A DNA stretch of 64,000 nt from 67-14 sp020438345 (GCA_937872475.1 CALMSY010000017.1:1-64000); one strand, 5' to 3'. Numbered from the stretch's first letter, positions 51,371-60,444 are shown. The notes: a model not told the origin generated them from the letters alone. Program-made: numbers and translations.

Positions 51371-51733
51371 TCAGTCCTGGCTGACGGTGACTTCGATGTC
51401 ATGGCCGTCCGGATCACGAAGAAAGGCGGAGTAGGAGCCTGACCCGTGGGCGCTGGTCTCGCCGGGCCGGGCGACGTTGGATCCGCCCGAGCCGGTGCCG
51501 CCCTCCCAGGCTGCCTTGACCGCGGCGATACCGGGGGCGCCGAGACTGACCATGGTGCCCTCTGACCGGACTGACGTGCGTTCGGTGATGAACAGGATCG
51601 GCCGGGAGATTCCGTAACCGATCGCATTCGTCTCGTTGACGTGGCGTCGCCAGCCCAGCGGTGAGAGGAGTGCGTCGTAGAACGCGGCGGCCCGAGCAAG
51701 ATCGGACACTTCGAAAACGATGTGGTGAATCAC
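51371..51733 (-). CDS. VOC (glyoxalase/bleomycin-resistance-like) protein
   Basis: About 120 residues if translation starts at the GTG at 51733 (reading IHHIVFEVSDLARAAAFYDALL, a standard VOC opening); an ATG at 51778 would add 15 residues. Two beta-alpha-beta-beta-beta modules are visible: the first to about 50, the second ending in GSGSYSAFLRDPDGHDIEV. Metal ligands His (near the start) and Glu (near the end) are present. Could be a lyase, dioxygenase or binding protein; unknown. Follows the DrrB-like permease on the same strand. Confidence 0.8.
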   Translation of the reverse strand: MIHHIVFEVSDLARAAAFYDALLSPLGWRRHVNETNAIGYGISRPILFITERTSVRSEGTMVSLGAPGIAAVKAAWEGGTGSGGSNVARPGETSAHGSGSYSAFLRDPDGHDIEVTVSQD

Positions 51734-51804
51734 GTTGTGCAGGCTATTCGAGTTTCGGCAGGACAGGTTCCCGACCATCGTGATAGTTGCTTGAGAACAG
51801 CCTT

Positions 51805-52575
51805 CTAGTTTCGCGGCGTCCAACGGAAATAGCGGAGTGCGATCACCAGTCCGGCGAGGCCCCATACCGCGACCGTCGCGAGCTCACCCCATTCAAATCC
51901 GGCCCCGATCGTATTCGGGCTGTAAGCGCTGAAGAAAGCTTCGAAGAAGCCACGAACCGGAAAGAAGTCGGCAATTGAAAGAACTCCCTCCGGGATTTCA
52001 CTTTCGGGGATGAAGATGCCGGAAAGGAAGTAAAGCGGCAAAGTAATTGCGTTGGTGATCGCTGAAGCGGCTTCACGGGATGGGACCATCACGGTAATCG
52101 CCAGGCCGAGGCAGCAGAACGCCGCGGCTCCGACGATCAGAGTGACGGCGACGGCCGGGGCGCGCTCCCAGGGGATCGGCGCGTCGTAAAGCAGCTTGCC
52201 GATCAGGGTGACGACGACCAGCATGATCGTGGAAATCACAATCGAATTGCCGACCCGGCCGGCGATGAACACCCAGGGCGGCATCGGCGTCCCCCTGCCG
52301 CGTTTGAGCAGACCTTCCTCGCGGGCGATGGTCACGTTCATTGCGAGGTTGACCATGGTCGCCGAGATCACTGCCAGCGTCACGATCGCCGGGATGTAGT
52401 AGGTGGTGATCTTGACCCCATCAACTTCGTCAATCCGGTCATTGCCGAAAATCGTTGCGAAGATCAAGAGGAAAAGCACCGGCAACAGCGCTGTGAAGAA
52501 AACCGAGGCAGGGTTCCGCCAGAACACCTTCTGGGCGAAGCGGAACTCGTGCAGGGCAAGCGAAAGCCCTCTCAT
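51805..52575 (-). CDS. ABC-2 transporter permease, DrrB-like
   Basis: 256 residues with six hydrophobic segments: FFTALLPVLFLLIFATIFG, YYIPAIVTLAVISATMVNLAM, VISTIMLVVVTLIGKLLY, and a last LPLYFLSGIFIPESEIPEG typical of the ABC-2 family, where the SGIF-P loop is a hallmark. Starts at ATG 52575, overlapping the ATPase stop (ATGA). Drug, lipid or pigment export is possible. Confidence 0.88.
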   Translation of the reverse strand: MRGLSLALHEFRFAQKVFWRNPASVFFTALLPVLFLLIFATIFGNDRIDEVDGVKITTYYIPAIVTLAVISATMVNLAMNVTIAREEGLLKRGRGTPMPPWVFIAGRVGNSIVISTIMLVVVTLIGKLLYDAPIPWERAPAVAVTLIVGAAAFCCLGLAITVMVPSREAASAITNAITLPLYFLSGIFIPESEIPEGVLSIADFFPVRGFFEAFFSAYSPNTIGAGFEWGELATVAVWGLAGLVIALRYFRWTPRN

Positions 52576-53489
52576 GATTCAGTCAGTTCCAGGTAGACAT
52601 CCTCGAGACTCGGCCGGCGCACTTCCAGCTGTTCAAGCTCGAAACCCTGCTCTATTGCCCAACCGGTCAACCGGTTGAGTTCGGCAACCGGGTCGCGGCT
52701 GCTGATTCGAACTGTCTGCTCGCCGGAACCGGTCTCGCCGCCTATCTGAACGACGCCCGGATCGGGCATGTCCGGCAGGACTGCCCCTACCGGCAAAACA
52801 AAGCTGATTGTGGTCGGCAGCTGGTCCCGGTCACCGAGATTGTCTGGCGTATCGAGAGCCACGATGCGACCATCGCTGATGATCGCTACCCGGTCGGCCA
52901 GGACCTGGGCTTCCTCCATGTAATGAGTGGTCAGGAGAACGGTCTTGCCGAGGTCCCGAAGCCCGGCGATCATCTCCCAGGCCTGTCGGCGGGCCGAAGG
53001 GTCGAACCCGGTGGTCGGTTCATCAAGGAAAAGCAGCTCGGGATCGCCGATCAGAGCGATGCCAACATCAAGTCGGCGCTGCTGGCCGCCCGAGAGCTTG
53101 CGTGCCCTGGTCCCGGCCTGCTCCTGGAGGCCGACCAGCTCGATCACTTCGTCAACCCTGCGGGGGTTCCGGTAATAGCCGGCGTATTGCTGAAGGGATT
53201 CCTCCACGCTGAGGACCGGCTCGAGCGTGGTGTTCTGAAGGACGATGCCGATCTTTTCGCGCCAGGTGGACGTTGGAAAGGCGGGGTCCACCCCGAGAAC
53301 GCTTACCTCACCGGCATCACGATCGCGATACCCCTCGAGGATCTCGACGGTGGTCGTCTTGCCTGCCCCGTTCGGACCGAGCACGGCGAACACCTCCTCG
53401 CGGGCTACCTCGAGGTCGATGCCTTTGACTGCTTCGAGCCCGTCATAGGACTTGCGCAGGCCGCTGATTGAGATGACCGGTTCTGACAA
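52572..53489 (-). CDS. ABC transporter ATP-binding protein, DrrA-like
   Basis: 305 residues: Walker A LGPNGAGKTTTVEILEGY, Q-loop IGIVLQNTTLEP, signature KLSGGQQRRLDVGIALIG, Walker B LLFLDEPTTGFDP and LTTHYMEEAQVLADRV. A ~75-residue C-terminal domain follows, as in daunorubicin-resistance ATPases. Partner of the permease at 51805. Located where yvcK and whiA usually stand, between rapZ and gapA. Confidence 0.92.
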   Translation of the reverse strand: MSEPVISISGLRKSYDGLEAVKGIDLEVAREEVFAVLGPNGAGKTTTVEILEGYRDRDAGEVSVLGVDPAFPTSTWREKIGIVLQNTTLEPVLSVEESLQQYAGYYRNPRRVDEVIELVGLQEQAGTRARKLSGGQQRRLDVGIALIGDPELLFLDEPTTGFDPSARRQAWEMIAGLRDLGKTVLLTTHYMEEAQVLADRVAIISDGRIVALDTPDNLGDRDQLPTTISFVLPVGAVLPDMPDPGVVQIGGETGSGEQTVRISSRDPVAELNRLTGWAIEQGFELEQLEVRRPSLEDVYLELTES

Positions 53490-53518
53490 GACAATCGATC
53501 CTACGGGGCGGGAGACAT

Positions 53519-54373
53519 TCAGGGAATGTCGCGGTGGGTCACCCGCAATGCGACATCGCTGCGGCCTGTGAAGTCCCGCCAGATCCGCTCGGCGACAGTT
53601 ACCGAACGATGGCGGCCACCGGTGCAGCCGATCGCGATCGTCAGATGGCTCTTGCCTTCCGCCACGTAGGCCGGAATCAGGAACTCGAGGAGCGGAAGCA
53701 GACGGCCGTAGAACTCACCTGCGACCGTGCCCGCTTCGACGAAGTCACGGACTTCCTGATCAAGGCCTGTCAGTGGTCTCAGCTCATCGACATAATGCGG
53801 ATTCGGCAGGAAACGGACATCGAGGGTAATGTCGGCATCCCGGGGCGGGCCGTTCTTGAAACCGAAGGTAAGCAGGTTGACCGCCATCCGTCCGCCGGGG
53901 TCGGTTTCTATCAGCTGCTCCGAGATCCTCCGTCGCAAAGTGGCGGCGGTTTCACCGGAGGTATCGATCACGGCATCGGCCCGGGCCCTGAGCGGAGCAA
54001 GGATCTCCCGCTCTCGTTCTATGCCTTCGATAATCCGCCCTTCGGGAGCCGAGGGATGACGACGGCGGGTCTCCTTGTAACGGTCCGTGAGGATTTCGTC
54101 ATGAGCTTCGAGAAAAACCAGTTTTGCCTGGATCCCGTCACCTTCGAGATCATCAAGGACCTGATTCAACTGCTCGAAATATTCGCCCCCGCGCGCGTCC
54201 GAGACCACGGCGGCCCGCTCCACGCTGCTGCCGGGTAACCGGAAGAGCTCCCCGAGGGCCCCGATCATCTGCGGCGGCAGATTGTCGACGCAGAAGTAGC
54301 GGGCATCTTCAAAGGCGGCGATGGCCTCTGATTTGCCCGCCCCCGACAACCCGGTGATTACCACCAGGTCCAC
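53519..54373 (-). CDS. rapZ: RNase adapter protein RapZ (YvcJ family)
   Basis: 284 residues. N-terminal P-loop VITGLSGAGKSEAIAAFED, then YFCVDNLPPQMI, FLEAHDEILTDRYKETRRRHP; C-terminal FGFKNGPPRDADITLDVRFLPNPHY and IGCTGGRHRSVTVAE, the conserved sensor domain. Binds RNA/UDP-GlcNAc-related signals in other bacteria; in Gram-positives linked to wall precursor control and competence. Follows uvrC on the same strand by 52 bp, the usual neighbour pair. Confidence 0.95.
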   Translation of the reverse strand: MDLVVITGLSGAGKSEAIAAFEDARYFCVDNLPPQMIGALGELFRLPGSSVERAAVVSDARGGEYFEQLNQVLDDLEGDGIQAKLVFLEAHDEILTDRYKETRRRHPSAPEGRIIEGIEREREILAPLRARADAVIDTSGETAATLRRRISEQLIETDPGGRMAVNLLTFGFKNGPPRDADITLDVRFLPNPHYVDELRPLTGLDQEVRDFVEAGTVAGEFYGRLLPLLEFLIPAYVAEGKSHLTIAIGCTGGRHRSVTVAERIWRDFTGRSDVALRVTHRDIP

Positions 54374-54425
54374 CGGCTCTGATTCCGCGCTCTCCCCCGG
54401 TTCTTGTGCCGACCGTGAAATTGGA

Positions 54426-56303
54426 CTATCCGATCCTGTTCAGCTGTTCGTGAATCTCCCGCGCCACCTTACCGGGCAGCCCGGGCACGGCTTCGATCTC
54501 TTCCCGGCTTGCCCCGAGCAGCCGGTCGGGGGAACCGAAATGTTTCATCAGCAACCGCTTCCGGGTGGGCCCCACGCCCCGGATCCTGTCCAGGACCGAG
54601 CTGGTCATCGCCTTGTCGCGACGACCCCGGTGGTGAGTGATCGCGAATCGGTGGGCCTCGTCCCGGACTCGCTGGAGCAGCATGTTCGCCTCGGAATCGG
54701 CATTCAGCTCCAGCGGCCGGGAGCTGCCCGGAGTGAAAATTTCCTCCTCGCGTTTGGCGAGACTCACCACGGTCACGCCGAGTTCGATGAATTCCTCCAG
54801 GGCTCTGACTCCAGCGGCCAGTTGCCCTTTGCCACCGTCGATCATGATCACCGAAGGCAGCGAGGCAAAGCTCTCGTCGCGATCCCGGTCATGCGGTGAA
54901 AGATCAGCCTGCTGGCGGTATTGGCCGATTCGCCGGCCGAGCACTTCTTCCATCGAAGCGAAGTCGTCCGGGCCGTCATGCCCCTCTTTGCCTTGAACCC
55001 GGAAGCGCCGGTAGTCAGCCTTTTTCGGCTTTCCGCCCTCAAAAACGACCATCGAAGCGACGGTGTGTTCTCCACCGAGGTTGGAAATGTCGAAACCCTC
55101 GATCCTTACCGGCAGCTCTTCCATCCCGAGGGCGCTACCGAGCTGGTCCAGCGCTTCGACCCGCCGTTGCTGGCGGTGTTCACTCCGGAGGCGGTCCTGG
55201 TCGAGGGCCAGCAGGGCGTTCCGTTCCGCCATCTCTCTCAGGCGACGGGTGTCGCCGCGCTCGGCGATTCTCACTTCGACCCCGTTGCCGGACCGCCGAC
55301 CAGCCAGGAACAGTTCGATTTCCCCGACCAGGCCGGACATGTATGGGCCGAGGACGATCCGTTTGGGAACGGCCGGGGAAGCGCCGTAGTAATGCTCGAT
55401 GAACTCTGCGGTTACCTCGTCCAGCCCGCGGCCGGAGGGATTTTCAAGATAGAAGGACTGGCGTTCGGCGAGGATTCCGTCCCGGACCTGGAACACCTGC
55501 GCGTTGGCGTCGGTTCCTTCCGCTGCAACACCGATCAGGTCCGCTGTGCCGACCTTTGAACCGGAAATTCGCTGGCGTTCGAAAAGGGAGCGGACCGACG
55601 CCAGCCGGTCACGGAACACCGCTGCCGCCTCGAAATCCTGTCTGGCGGCGGCTTCTTTCATCTCTGATTCGAGGTCACGCTCGATCTGGTCGTAGCGTCC
55701 GGAGAGGAAATCGATGATCCGGTCGATGTTGTTGCGGTAGTCCTCGCGGCTGATGTAGTCCACACAGGGCGCCCCGCAGCGCTTTATGAAGTAGTCAAGG
55801 CAGGGGCTTCCCGAACGCCGGCCCGGTTCACTGCCCTCACAGGTCCGGTACTGAAAGAGCTTGCCGAGCAGGTCGAGAGTGTCACGTACCCGTCGGGCTG
55901 AAGAGAAAGGGCCAAAGTATGCGCGTCCGGACCGGTGGCGTTCCCTTGTGAAATACACGCGGGGATAGTCCTCATCGAGACTCACTGCGACATACGGATA
56001 CGACTTGTCGTCGCGGAGCTTGACGTTGAAGCGAGGCCGGTATCGCTTGATGAAGCTCTGTTCCGCTATCAGTGCTTCAGACTCGGATTCGGTGACCAGA
56101 AACTCGATCTGCTCGATCAGCCTGGTCATCTCCGCATTTCCACCGCTGAAGTGTGAGGCGACCCTTTTGCGGATCGAGATCGCCTTGCCCACGTAGATCA
56201 CGTCATCGTCGCGGTTCCTGAAAAGGTAGACACCGGGCGCGTCTGGCAGGGACCTGCGCTCGGCCACGATCCGGGCTTCCCGGCCAGCGGCCTGGTTGTT
56301 CAT
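54426..56303 (-). CDS. uvrC: Excinuclease ABC subunit C
   Basis: 625 residues from ATG 56303 (MNNQAAGREARIV). Makes both incisions in nucleotide excision repair. GIY-YIG domain: PDAPGVYLFRNRDDDVIYVGKA with Arg in SIRKRVASHF; Cys-rich region CLDYFIKRCGAPCVDYIS; UVR motif near 205-240 binding UvrB; RNase H-like half with GFDISNLGGEHTVASMVVFEGG and IMIDGGKGQL; C-terminal helix-hairpin-helix (IRGVGPTRKRLLMKHFGS). Complete. Divergent from the enoyl-CoA hydratase gene. Confidence 0.96.
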   Translation of the reverse strand: MNNQAAGREARIVAERRSLPDAPGVYLFRNRDDDVIYVGKAISIRKRVASHFSGGNAEMTRLIEQIEFLVTESESEALIAEQSFIKRYRPRFNVKLRDDKSYPYVAVSLDEDYPRVYFTRERHRSGRAYFGPFSSARRVRDTLDLLGKLFQYRTCEGSEPGRRSGSPCLDYFIKRCGAPCVDYISREDYRNNIDRIIDFLSGRYDQIERDLESEMKEAAARQDFEAAAVFRDRLASVRSLFERQRISGSKVGTADLIGVAAEGTDANAQVFQVRDGILAERQSFYLENPSGRGLDEVTAEFIEHYYGASPAVPKRIVLGPYMSGLVGEIELFLAGRRSGNGVEVRIAERGDTRRLREMAERNALLALDQDRLRSEHRQQRRVEALDQLGSALGMEELPVRIEGFDISNLGGEHTVASMVVFEGGKPKKADYRRFRVQGKEGHDGPDDFASMEEVLGRRIGQYRQQADLSPHDRDRDESFASLPSVIMIDGGKGQLAAGVRALEEFIELGVTVVSLAKREEEIFTPGSSRPLELNADSEANMLLQRVRDEAHRFAITHHRGRRDKAMTSSVLDRIRGVGPTRKRLLMKHFGSPDRLLGASREEIEAVPGLPGKVAREIHEQLNRIG

Positions 56304-56395
56304 CCCGGGTTCGTCCCCGGTTTCCTGGTCTGTTGCCGGATCGGCCACCACCGAAGCGTAGAACCCGCGGGCCTTCGAGTACGCTGGCACCACAA

Positions 56396-57220
56396 ATGTC
56401 AGCAGAAAAACTCACTCCACCCGAACTCAAGACCATCCAGATAGAGATCGACGGCAACATCGGAACCGTGACTCTGAATCGCCCCGAAACTTTCAACGCG
56501 ATGAGCCCGGATCTGATCGCGGACATGGTCGTTGCCTTCGCCTGGCTGGCCGACGAAGCACCGCTCCGGGGCCTGATCGTGACCGGTACAGGCGCGGCCT
56601 TCTGCGCCGGCGGCGACCTGAACTGGTTCAAGTCCGGCATGGAAGACGACAGCATTGACATCGTCGCCAATGTCCGTCGTGGGGCCGATGTGCTCCACCA
56701 GGCAATCGTTGACCTCCAGCGGATCCCCTACCCGGTGATCGCCGCCCTGAACGGCCCGACCGCCGGTGCCGGCTTTTCACTCGCCCTGGCCTGCGACATC
56801 CGGATCTGTTCGGAAAGTGCCTTCCTCGCCTGTGCTTACGGCCGGATCGGAGTTTCTCCCGACGGCGGCATGACCTACTTCCTGCCGCGGGTGGTCGGTC
56901 CCTCAAGAGCAATCGAGATCCTTCTCAACGACCCAAACCTGACTCCTGCTGATGCCCTGGCGGAGGGGCTCGTCTCCGAAGTCGTCGCTCCGGAAGACCT
57001 GCTCGACCGGGCCCGGGCCAAGGCGGACAAGCTGGCCACCAAGTCCCCTTACTACCAGCGGATGGCCAAGAAGCTGGTCCACCAGAGCCTCGACAACAGC
57101 CTGACCGAACAACTTGAGCTGGAACGCCACAGCATCGCCGAGGGCATGGGAACCAGGGATGCGATGAACGCTGTCGGGGCGTTCCTCTCCGGCGGTAAAG
57201 CCGAGTTCAAAGGCGAGTAG
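56396..57220 (+). CDS. Enoyl-CoA hydratase/isomerase family protein
   Basis: 274 residues from ATG 56396. Crotonase fold: IGTVTLNRPETFNAMS, the first oxyanion loop GTGAAFCAGGDLNWFKSG, second oxyanion loop LNGPTAGAGFSLALACDIRICSE and GRIGVSPDGGMTYFLPRVVG with an acidic residue shifted relative to classic hydratases. The two Glu of EchA are not both clear, so hydratase, isomerase or hydrolase action is open. Possibly in fatty-acid or aromatic-acid breakdown. Convergent with the MaoC gene. Confidence 0.9.
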   Translation: MSAEKLTPPELKTIQIEIDGNIGTVTLNRPETFNAMSPDLIADMVVAFAWLADEAPLRGLIVTGTGAAFCAGGDLNWFKSGMEDDSIDIVANVRRGADVLHQAIVDLQRIPYPVIAALNGPTAGAGFSLALACDIRICSESAFLACAYGRIGVSPDGGMTYFLPRVVGPSRAIEILLNDPNLTPADALAEGLVSEVVAPEDLLDRARAKADKLATKSPYYQRMAKKLVHQSLDNSLTEQLELERHSIAEGMGTRDAMNAVGAFLSGGKAEFKGE

Positions 57221-57255
57221 CCGGGCGGATGCAGGCCACGCAACTGGGCGCTGCG

Positions 57256-57741
57256 TCAGGACTTCAGGAGCCGGGTGACGCTTTCACCCACGCAGCATGG
57301 CTTTTCACCGACGGTACCGTCAGCTGCCTGGACTTGAACCGTGAACTTCGTGACGACTTCCAGCCAGCCGTTGCCCAGATCATTGGCCTCGCTCATTTCA
57401 GCCAGAGCACGCACCTTTGAACCAACCGGGACCGGCGAGGGGAACCGGACCCTGTTCCAGCCATAGTTCACCCCCAGCGAGAAGCCGTCCCGCACTTCAA
57501 CCAGATCGAGGCGAAACCCGTCAATCATCGAGAGAGTCAGGTTGCCATGGGCGATCGTTGAGCCGAAAGGACTCTCGGTCTGTGAACGTTCGACATCCAC
57601 ATGTATCCACTGATGGTCCCCTGAGAGGTCAGCGAAGGTGTCGATCATCTCCTGGGTGACCTCACGCCAACCGGTTGGACCAACCTGTCGGCCGACCAGC
57701 TCTTGAACCTGCTGCGGATCTTCAATCACGAGTGTTTCCAT
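57256..57741 (-). CDS. MaoC-family (R)-hydratase-like protein
   Basis: 161 residues of single hot-dog fold. VGPTGWREVTQEMIDTFADLSGDHQWIHVD holds the catalytic Asp/His, and SPFGSTIAHGNLTLSMIDGF the following turn, together the (R)-specific hydratase overhang motif. LGVNYGWNRVRFPSPVPVGSKVRALAE is the standard end of the family. Hydrates trans-2-enoyl-CoA in beta-oxidation or other acyl metabolism. Convergent neighbour of the enoyl-CoA hydratase, suggesting a common acyl-CoA theme. Confidence 0.92.
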   Translation of the reverse strand: METLVIEDPQQVQELVGRQVGPTGWREVTQEMIDTFADLSGDHQWIHVDVERSQTESPFGSTIAHGNLTLSMIDGFRLDLVEVRDGFSLGVNYGWNRVRFPSPVPVGSKVRALAEMSEANDLGNGWLEVVTKFTVQVQAADGTVGEKPCCVGESVTRLLKS

Positions 57742-57811
57742 GCCGCAACAGTACCCGGGTTCGGCGCGGAAAAGATCGGGATCTCGTGCCCGATGACCCG
57801 CAATTCGTGGT

Positions 57812-59635
57812 CTATTTCACGAGCTCGATGCTCATTCCGATCGGAGCGATTGCGCCCATGCCGCCGAGCATGCCCAGGATCTTGGCGACATAGGCCTGGG
57901 TTTCCGGGTAGTCCGGAATGCAGTTGCAGGAGCCGACCGCTCCCGGGCCGGCGTTGTACGCGGCGAGGGCCAGGGCGGGTGATCCGAACTGCTCAAGCAG
58001 GTCGCTCATCAGATGGGCCTGGGCCATTATCGCGGCAGCCGGATCGAATGGGTCTTCCAGCCCGTACTCGGCTGCGGCGGCCGGGGTGAAGGCGGCAATC
58101 CCGAATGCGATCCCGTTACCGGCATTGGGGTCGAAGCTCGATTCCGCAAAGAGCTGGGCGGCCAGCAGCGCCGCAGAGACGTTCCATTTCATCGCTGCCC
58201 TGAGAACCAGTGGCCGGACCCAGGAAGGTGTGAAGGAAGGCACGGACTGCGAAAGCGCCTCGGAACGATCCCCACCGTCCATTCCAATCGAGTTGCCTTC
58301 CTCCGAGCAAGGTGGGGGTCCTGCTTCAAAGCCGTAATGCCAGGCTTCCCATGAATAGCGTTGGACAAAGCCGAAGCGACCGGCATTGGAGGCAAGCCAG
58401 CCGTAAACCGCGGGAGGACCGAGGTCGAGCTCGGTCGCGCAACGATGAAGTGACTGGCCGGGCGGAGCGACCCAGGTCGGATCCGGATTGGCCGCAAAGA
58501 GGGCGGCCTGTTCGGCATCTGACCGGAATGCCGAGTTGATGGTGATCACCATCCCGGCAGCAGCCGCAGCGGCTGACATCGCATCGAAAGCAGCGGCGAC
58601 ATCGGGTCTCATCCCCCGCCCCTGACGCTCGGCCAGAGGTCCCGAATAGCCTCCGCCGCTGGCCATCGACGGAACTGCCCCCATCGATACCGGGATGCTG
58701 ATTCTTGCCTCCGCCCAGACCGGGGTCGTGCGGTGCTCGGCCTTTCCGGAACCGGAAATCACAGAGACCGAAATCGAGACCCTTGCCCTGACCGGCGCAT
58801 AGGAACGGGAATCAGGAAATCTGACCCTGACCGCGAGGGGGGAAGCATCGTTTGCCACCGCGACCTCAGTCGCCGCCGCCCGGGCACGGCTCAGATAGAC
58901 CGGTTTCGGCATATGCGCGGGGTTGGGCAGACCGTTGGGGAGTCTTGGCGGGGCAAGTAGCCGTGGTAGGTCTTCCTTCATCGAGTCAACGGCCGACAAT
59001 GCCGAAAGGTCGGCCGTTCGCTGTGCTTTCGCCTTGCCGGTCACCGCCCCGGAGATCGCCACGGCAACGACGGCACCCAGTACCAGCAGAAAGACTCCGC
59101 CCAGCACCAACGGGGTTGCCTGGCCACGTCTGGACAAAAACCGGGCGAGAATCCCCGACCGGGCCGGGCTGCCTTCCACCGGCAGCACCTCCGAAGCGAA
59201 TCCGAGGGCTTCGGAAAGCACGAGTTCACTCAGGGCATCTTCCTCATTTCCGGTCAGGACGAGCACCCGGTCCCACCCGGTTTCCAGAAGCTCGCGGTAG
59301 AAGCCAGGCGGCGAGATCACGGCAAGCGGCCTGTCTTCCGTGGCTTCCCTGAGGCGGCGAACCCTGGAAGTGGTGTCAGCGTCGACATCGATGAACGCAT
59401 GGACCAGCTGGCCCCGCGTTCTGAAAGTGATTCCGGTCAGATCGCGGGCCAGCTCATCCCCGAGCTGTCTGGCTTCGACGGGGGCGAGCAGGCTTGCCGG
59501 CCGGGGGCGCTCCCGGCCGATCTCGACAATCAATCCCACCGATGCTCCAGTCGCTTCCAGAGTCTGTTCACAGCCGATGCGCTTTGCGTCACCCTGACCA
59601 GGCATCGCGACGATCAGTATGTGTCTGCCCGTCAC
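57812..59635 (-). CDS. Multidomain fusion: unknown N-domain, TadG-like pilin segment, VanY-type peptidase, lytic transglycosylase
   Basis: 607 residues, GTG start overlapping the previous stop (GTGA). Residues 1-155: unrecognised alpha/beta domain, apparently cytoplasmic. 170-218: TadG-like segment GQATPLVLGGVFLLVLGAVV ... KAQRTADLSALSAVDSM with one membrane helix. 220-325: beta-rich TadG-like region. 340-440: M15/VanY-type D,D-carboxypeptidase: SAFRSDAEQ, QSLHRCATELDLG (His397, Asp404) and WHYGFE (His433). 475-600: SLT transglycosylase-like: AESSFDPNAG with Glu498 and ALALAAYNAGPGAVG. All key catalytic residues are present. It would cut peptidoglycan from the outer face, probably to let a pilus or similar assembly pass. 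Confidence 0.85.
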   Translation of the reverse strand: MTGRHILIVAMPGQGDAKRIGCEQTLEATGASVGLIVEIGRERPRPASLLAPVEARQLGDELARDLTGITFRTRGQLVHAFIDVDADTTSRVRRLREATEDRPLAVISPPGFYRELLETGWDRVLVLTGNEEDALSELVLSEALGFASEVLPVEGSPARSGILARFLSRRGQATPLVLGGVFLLVLGAVVAVAISGAVTGKAKAQRTADLSALSAVDSMKEDLPRLLAPPRLPNGLPNPAHMPKPVYLSRARAAATEVAVANDASPLAVRVRFPDSRSYAPVRARVSISVSVISGSGKAEHRTTPVWAEARISIPVSMGAVPSMASGGGYSGPLAERQGRGMRPDVAAAFDAMSAAAAAAGMVITINSAFRSDAEQAALFAANPDPTWVAPPGQSLHRCATELDLGPPAVYGWLASNAGRFGFVQRYSWEAWHYGFEAGPPPCSEEGNSIGMDGGDRSEALSQSVPSFTPSWVRPLVLRAAMKWNVSAALLAAQLFAESSFDPNAGNGIAFGIAAFTPAAAAEYGLEDPFDPAAAIMAQAHLMSDLLEQFGSPALALAAYNAGPGAVGSCNCIPDYPETQAYVAKILGMLGGMGAIAPIGMSIELVK

Positions 59636-59991
59636 GGTCTGGCCGCCGCTTCAGCCGAAACCGAGAGCTTCTCCGACATCGATTCGAAAAGCGCCGGCGG
59701 TCGCAGCCGGACCCGGACTGTCGCCCCCGTCCTCCGGACCGAAACCCGGTTCCGTGCCCACCCGGGCAGGGCCTCCAGGACAGCCGGTTCTATCGGCTCT
59801 CCGCGAACCAGGGCGACCGCCCCTGCAGAAGCTGCACCATCCGCGATGGTTGCCGTGTAACCCGTGGCAAGCAACTGGAAGCAGAGCAGTGAAGCCAGCA
59901 TCAAGGCCGCGATTCCAGCCACGGCCTCGACGGTTGCCTGACCCCGGCTGCGATGAATGAAGGCCAGCATCGAGCTCTCGCTTCGTCGCAT
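59632..59991 (-). CDS. TadE-like minor pilin
   Basis: 119 residues from ATG 59991 (one base after the previous stop). Short basic start, then GQATVEAVAGIAALMLASLLCFQLL: the Gly-Gln-x-Thr-V-E at the start of a membrane helix is the TadE/pseudopilin type signature. A region of ~70 residues with VSVRRTGATVRVRLRPPAL beta strands follows. Its stop overlaps the start of the TadG-like fusion. Probably a pilus or pseudopilus component. Confidence 0.75.
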   Translation of the reverse strand: MRRSESSMLAFIHRSRGQATVEAVAGIAALMLASLLCFQLLATGYTATIADGAASAGAVALVRGEPIEPAVLEALPGWARNRVSVRRTGATVRVRLRPPALFESMSEKLSVSAEAAARP

Positions 59992-59992
59992 C

Positions 59993-60364
59993 TCAGCCGT
60001 CCCCGAGCGAGCTGGAGCCGTAAACATGAGTTTCGGGCAGCAGGGGCAACAGCCGTGGCACACGGACCCCCACCTTCACCGCATCCCCTTCTTCCACTTT
60101 CAGGCCGCCACGGAGAACCGGAGGGAGCGCATGTTCGGCCGCGCCACGTGGTGCTTTCCCGGTCAGCACGGCCCGTGCTCCGGCCCGCGCCGCGACCCCG
60201 GCCGACCAGAGGGCGGCGCCTGCCATCACAATCTGGGCAGCGACGAGTACCGTGAGCAGCACGACCGGCAGGGCCCCGATCAGCTCCAGCGAGACCGACC
60301 CCCGCTGTCCTGCGGGACCTCCGGAGAAGCATCTTCCGTCTGAATTTCCCGAAGTCCGAACCAT
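59993..60364 (-). CDS. TadE-like minor pilin
   Basis: 123 residues from ATG 60364. After a polar start, RGSVSLELIGALPVVLLTVLVAAQIVM is a TadE-type helix with the key Glu at the fifth position; then ARAGARAVLTGKAPRGAAEHALP and a beta-rich end. Founder of the three-gene tad-like set with the genes at 59632 and 57812; no TadA/B/C motor, prepilin peptidase or Flp pilin lies in the window. Confidence 0.75.
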   Translation of the reverse strand: MVRTSGNSDGRCFSGGPAGQRGSVSLELIGALPVVLLTVLVAAQIVMAGAALWSAGVAARAGARAVLTGKAPRGAAEHALPPVLRGGLKVEEGDAVKVGVRVPRLLPLLPETHVYGSSSLGDG

Positions 60365-60444
60365 GCGAACTACGCTGACGGGAATCTGCTCACATGTGGC
60401 ACTACAAGCGCAACAATTGCGCACGTCCCGAGGACGGTCCGGGC

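Noticed and set aside
57812..59635. Treating the fusion protein as a chimera made by an assembly error
   Set aside because: The frame is continuous over 607 codons with even codon use, and the domains follow a sensible inside-to-outside order; no repeat or junction is visible.
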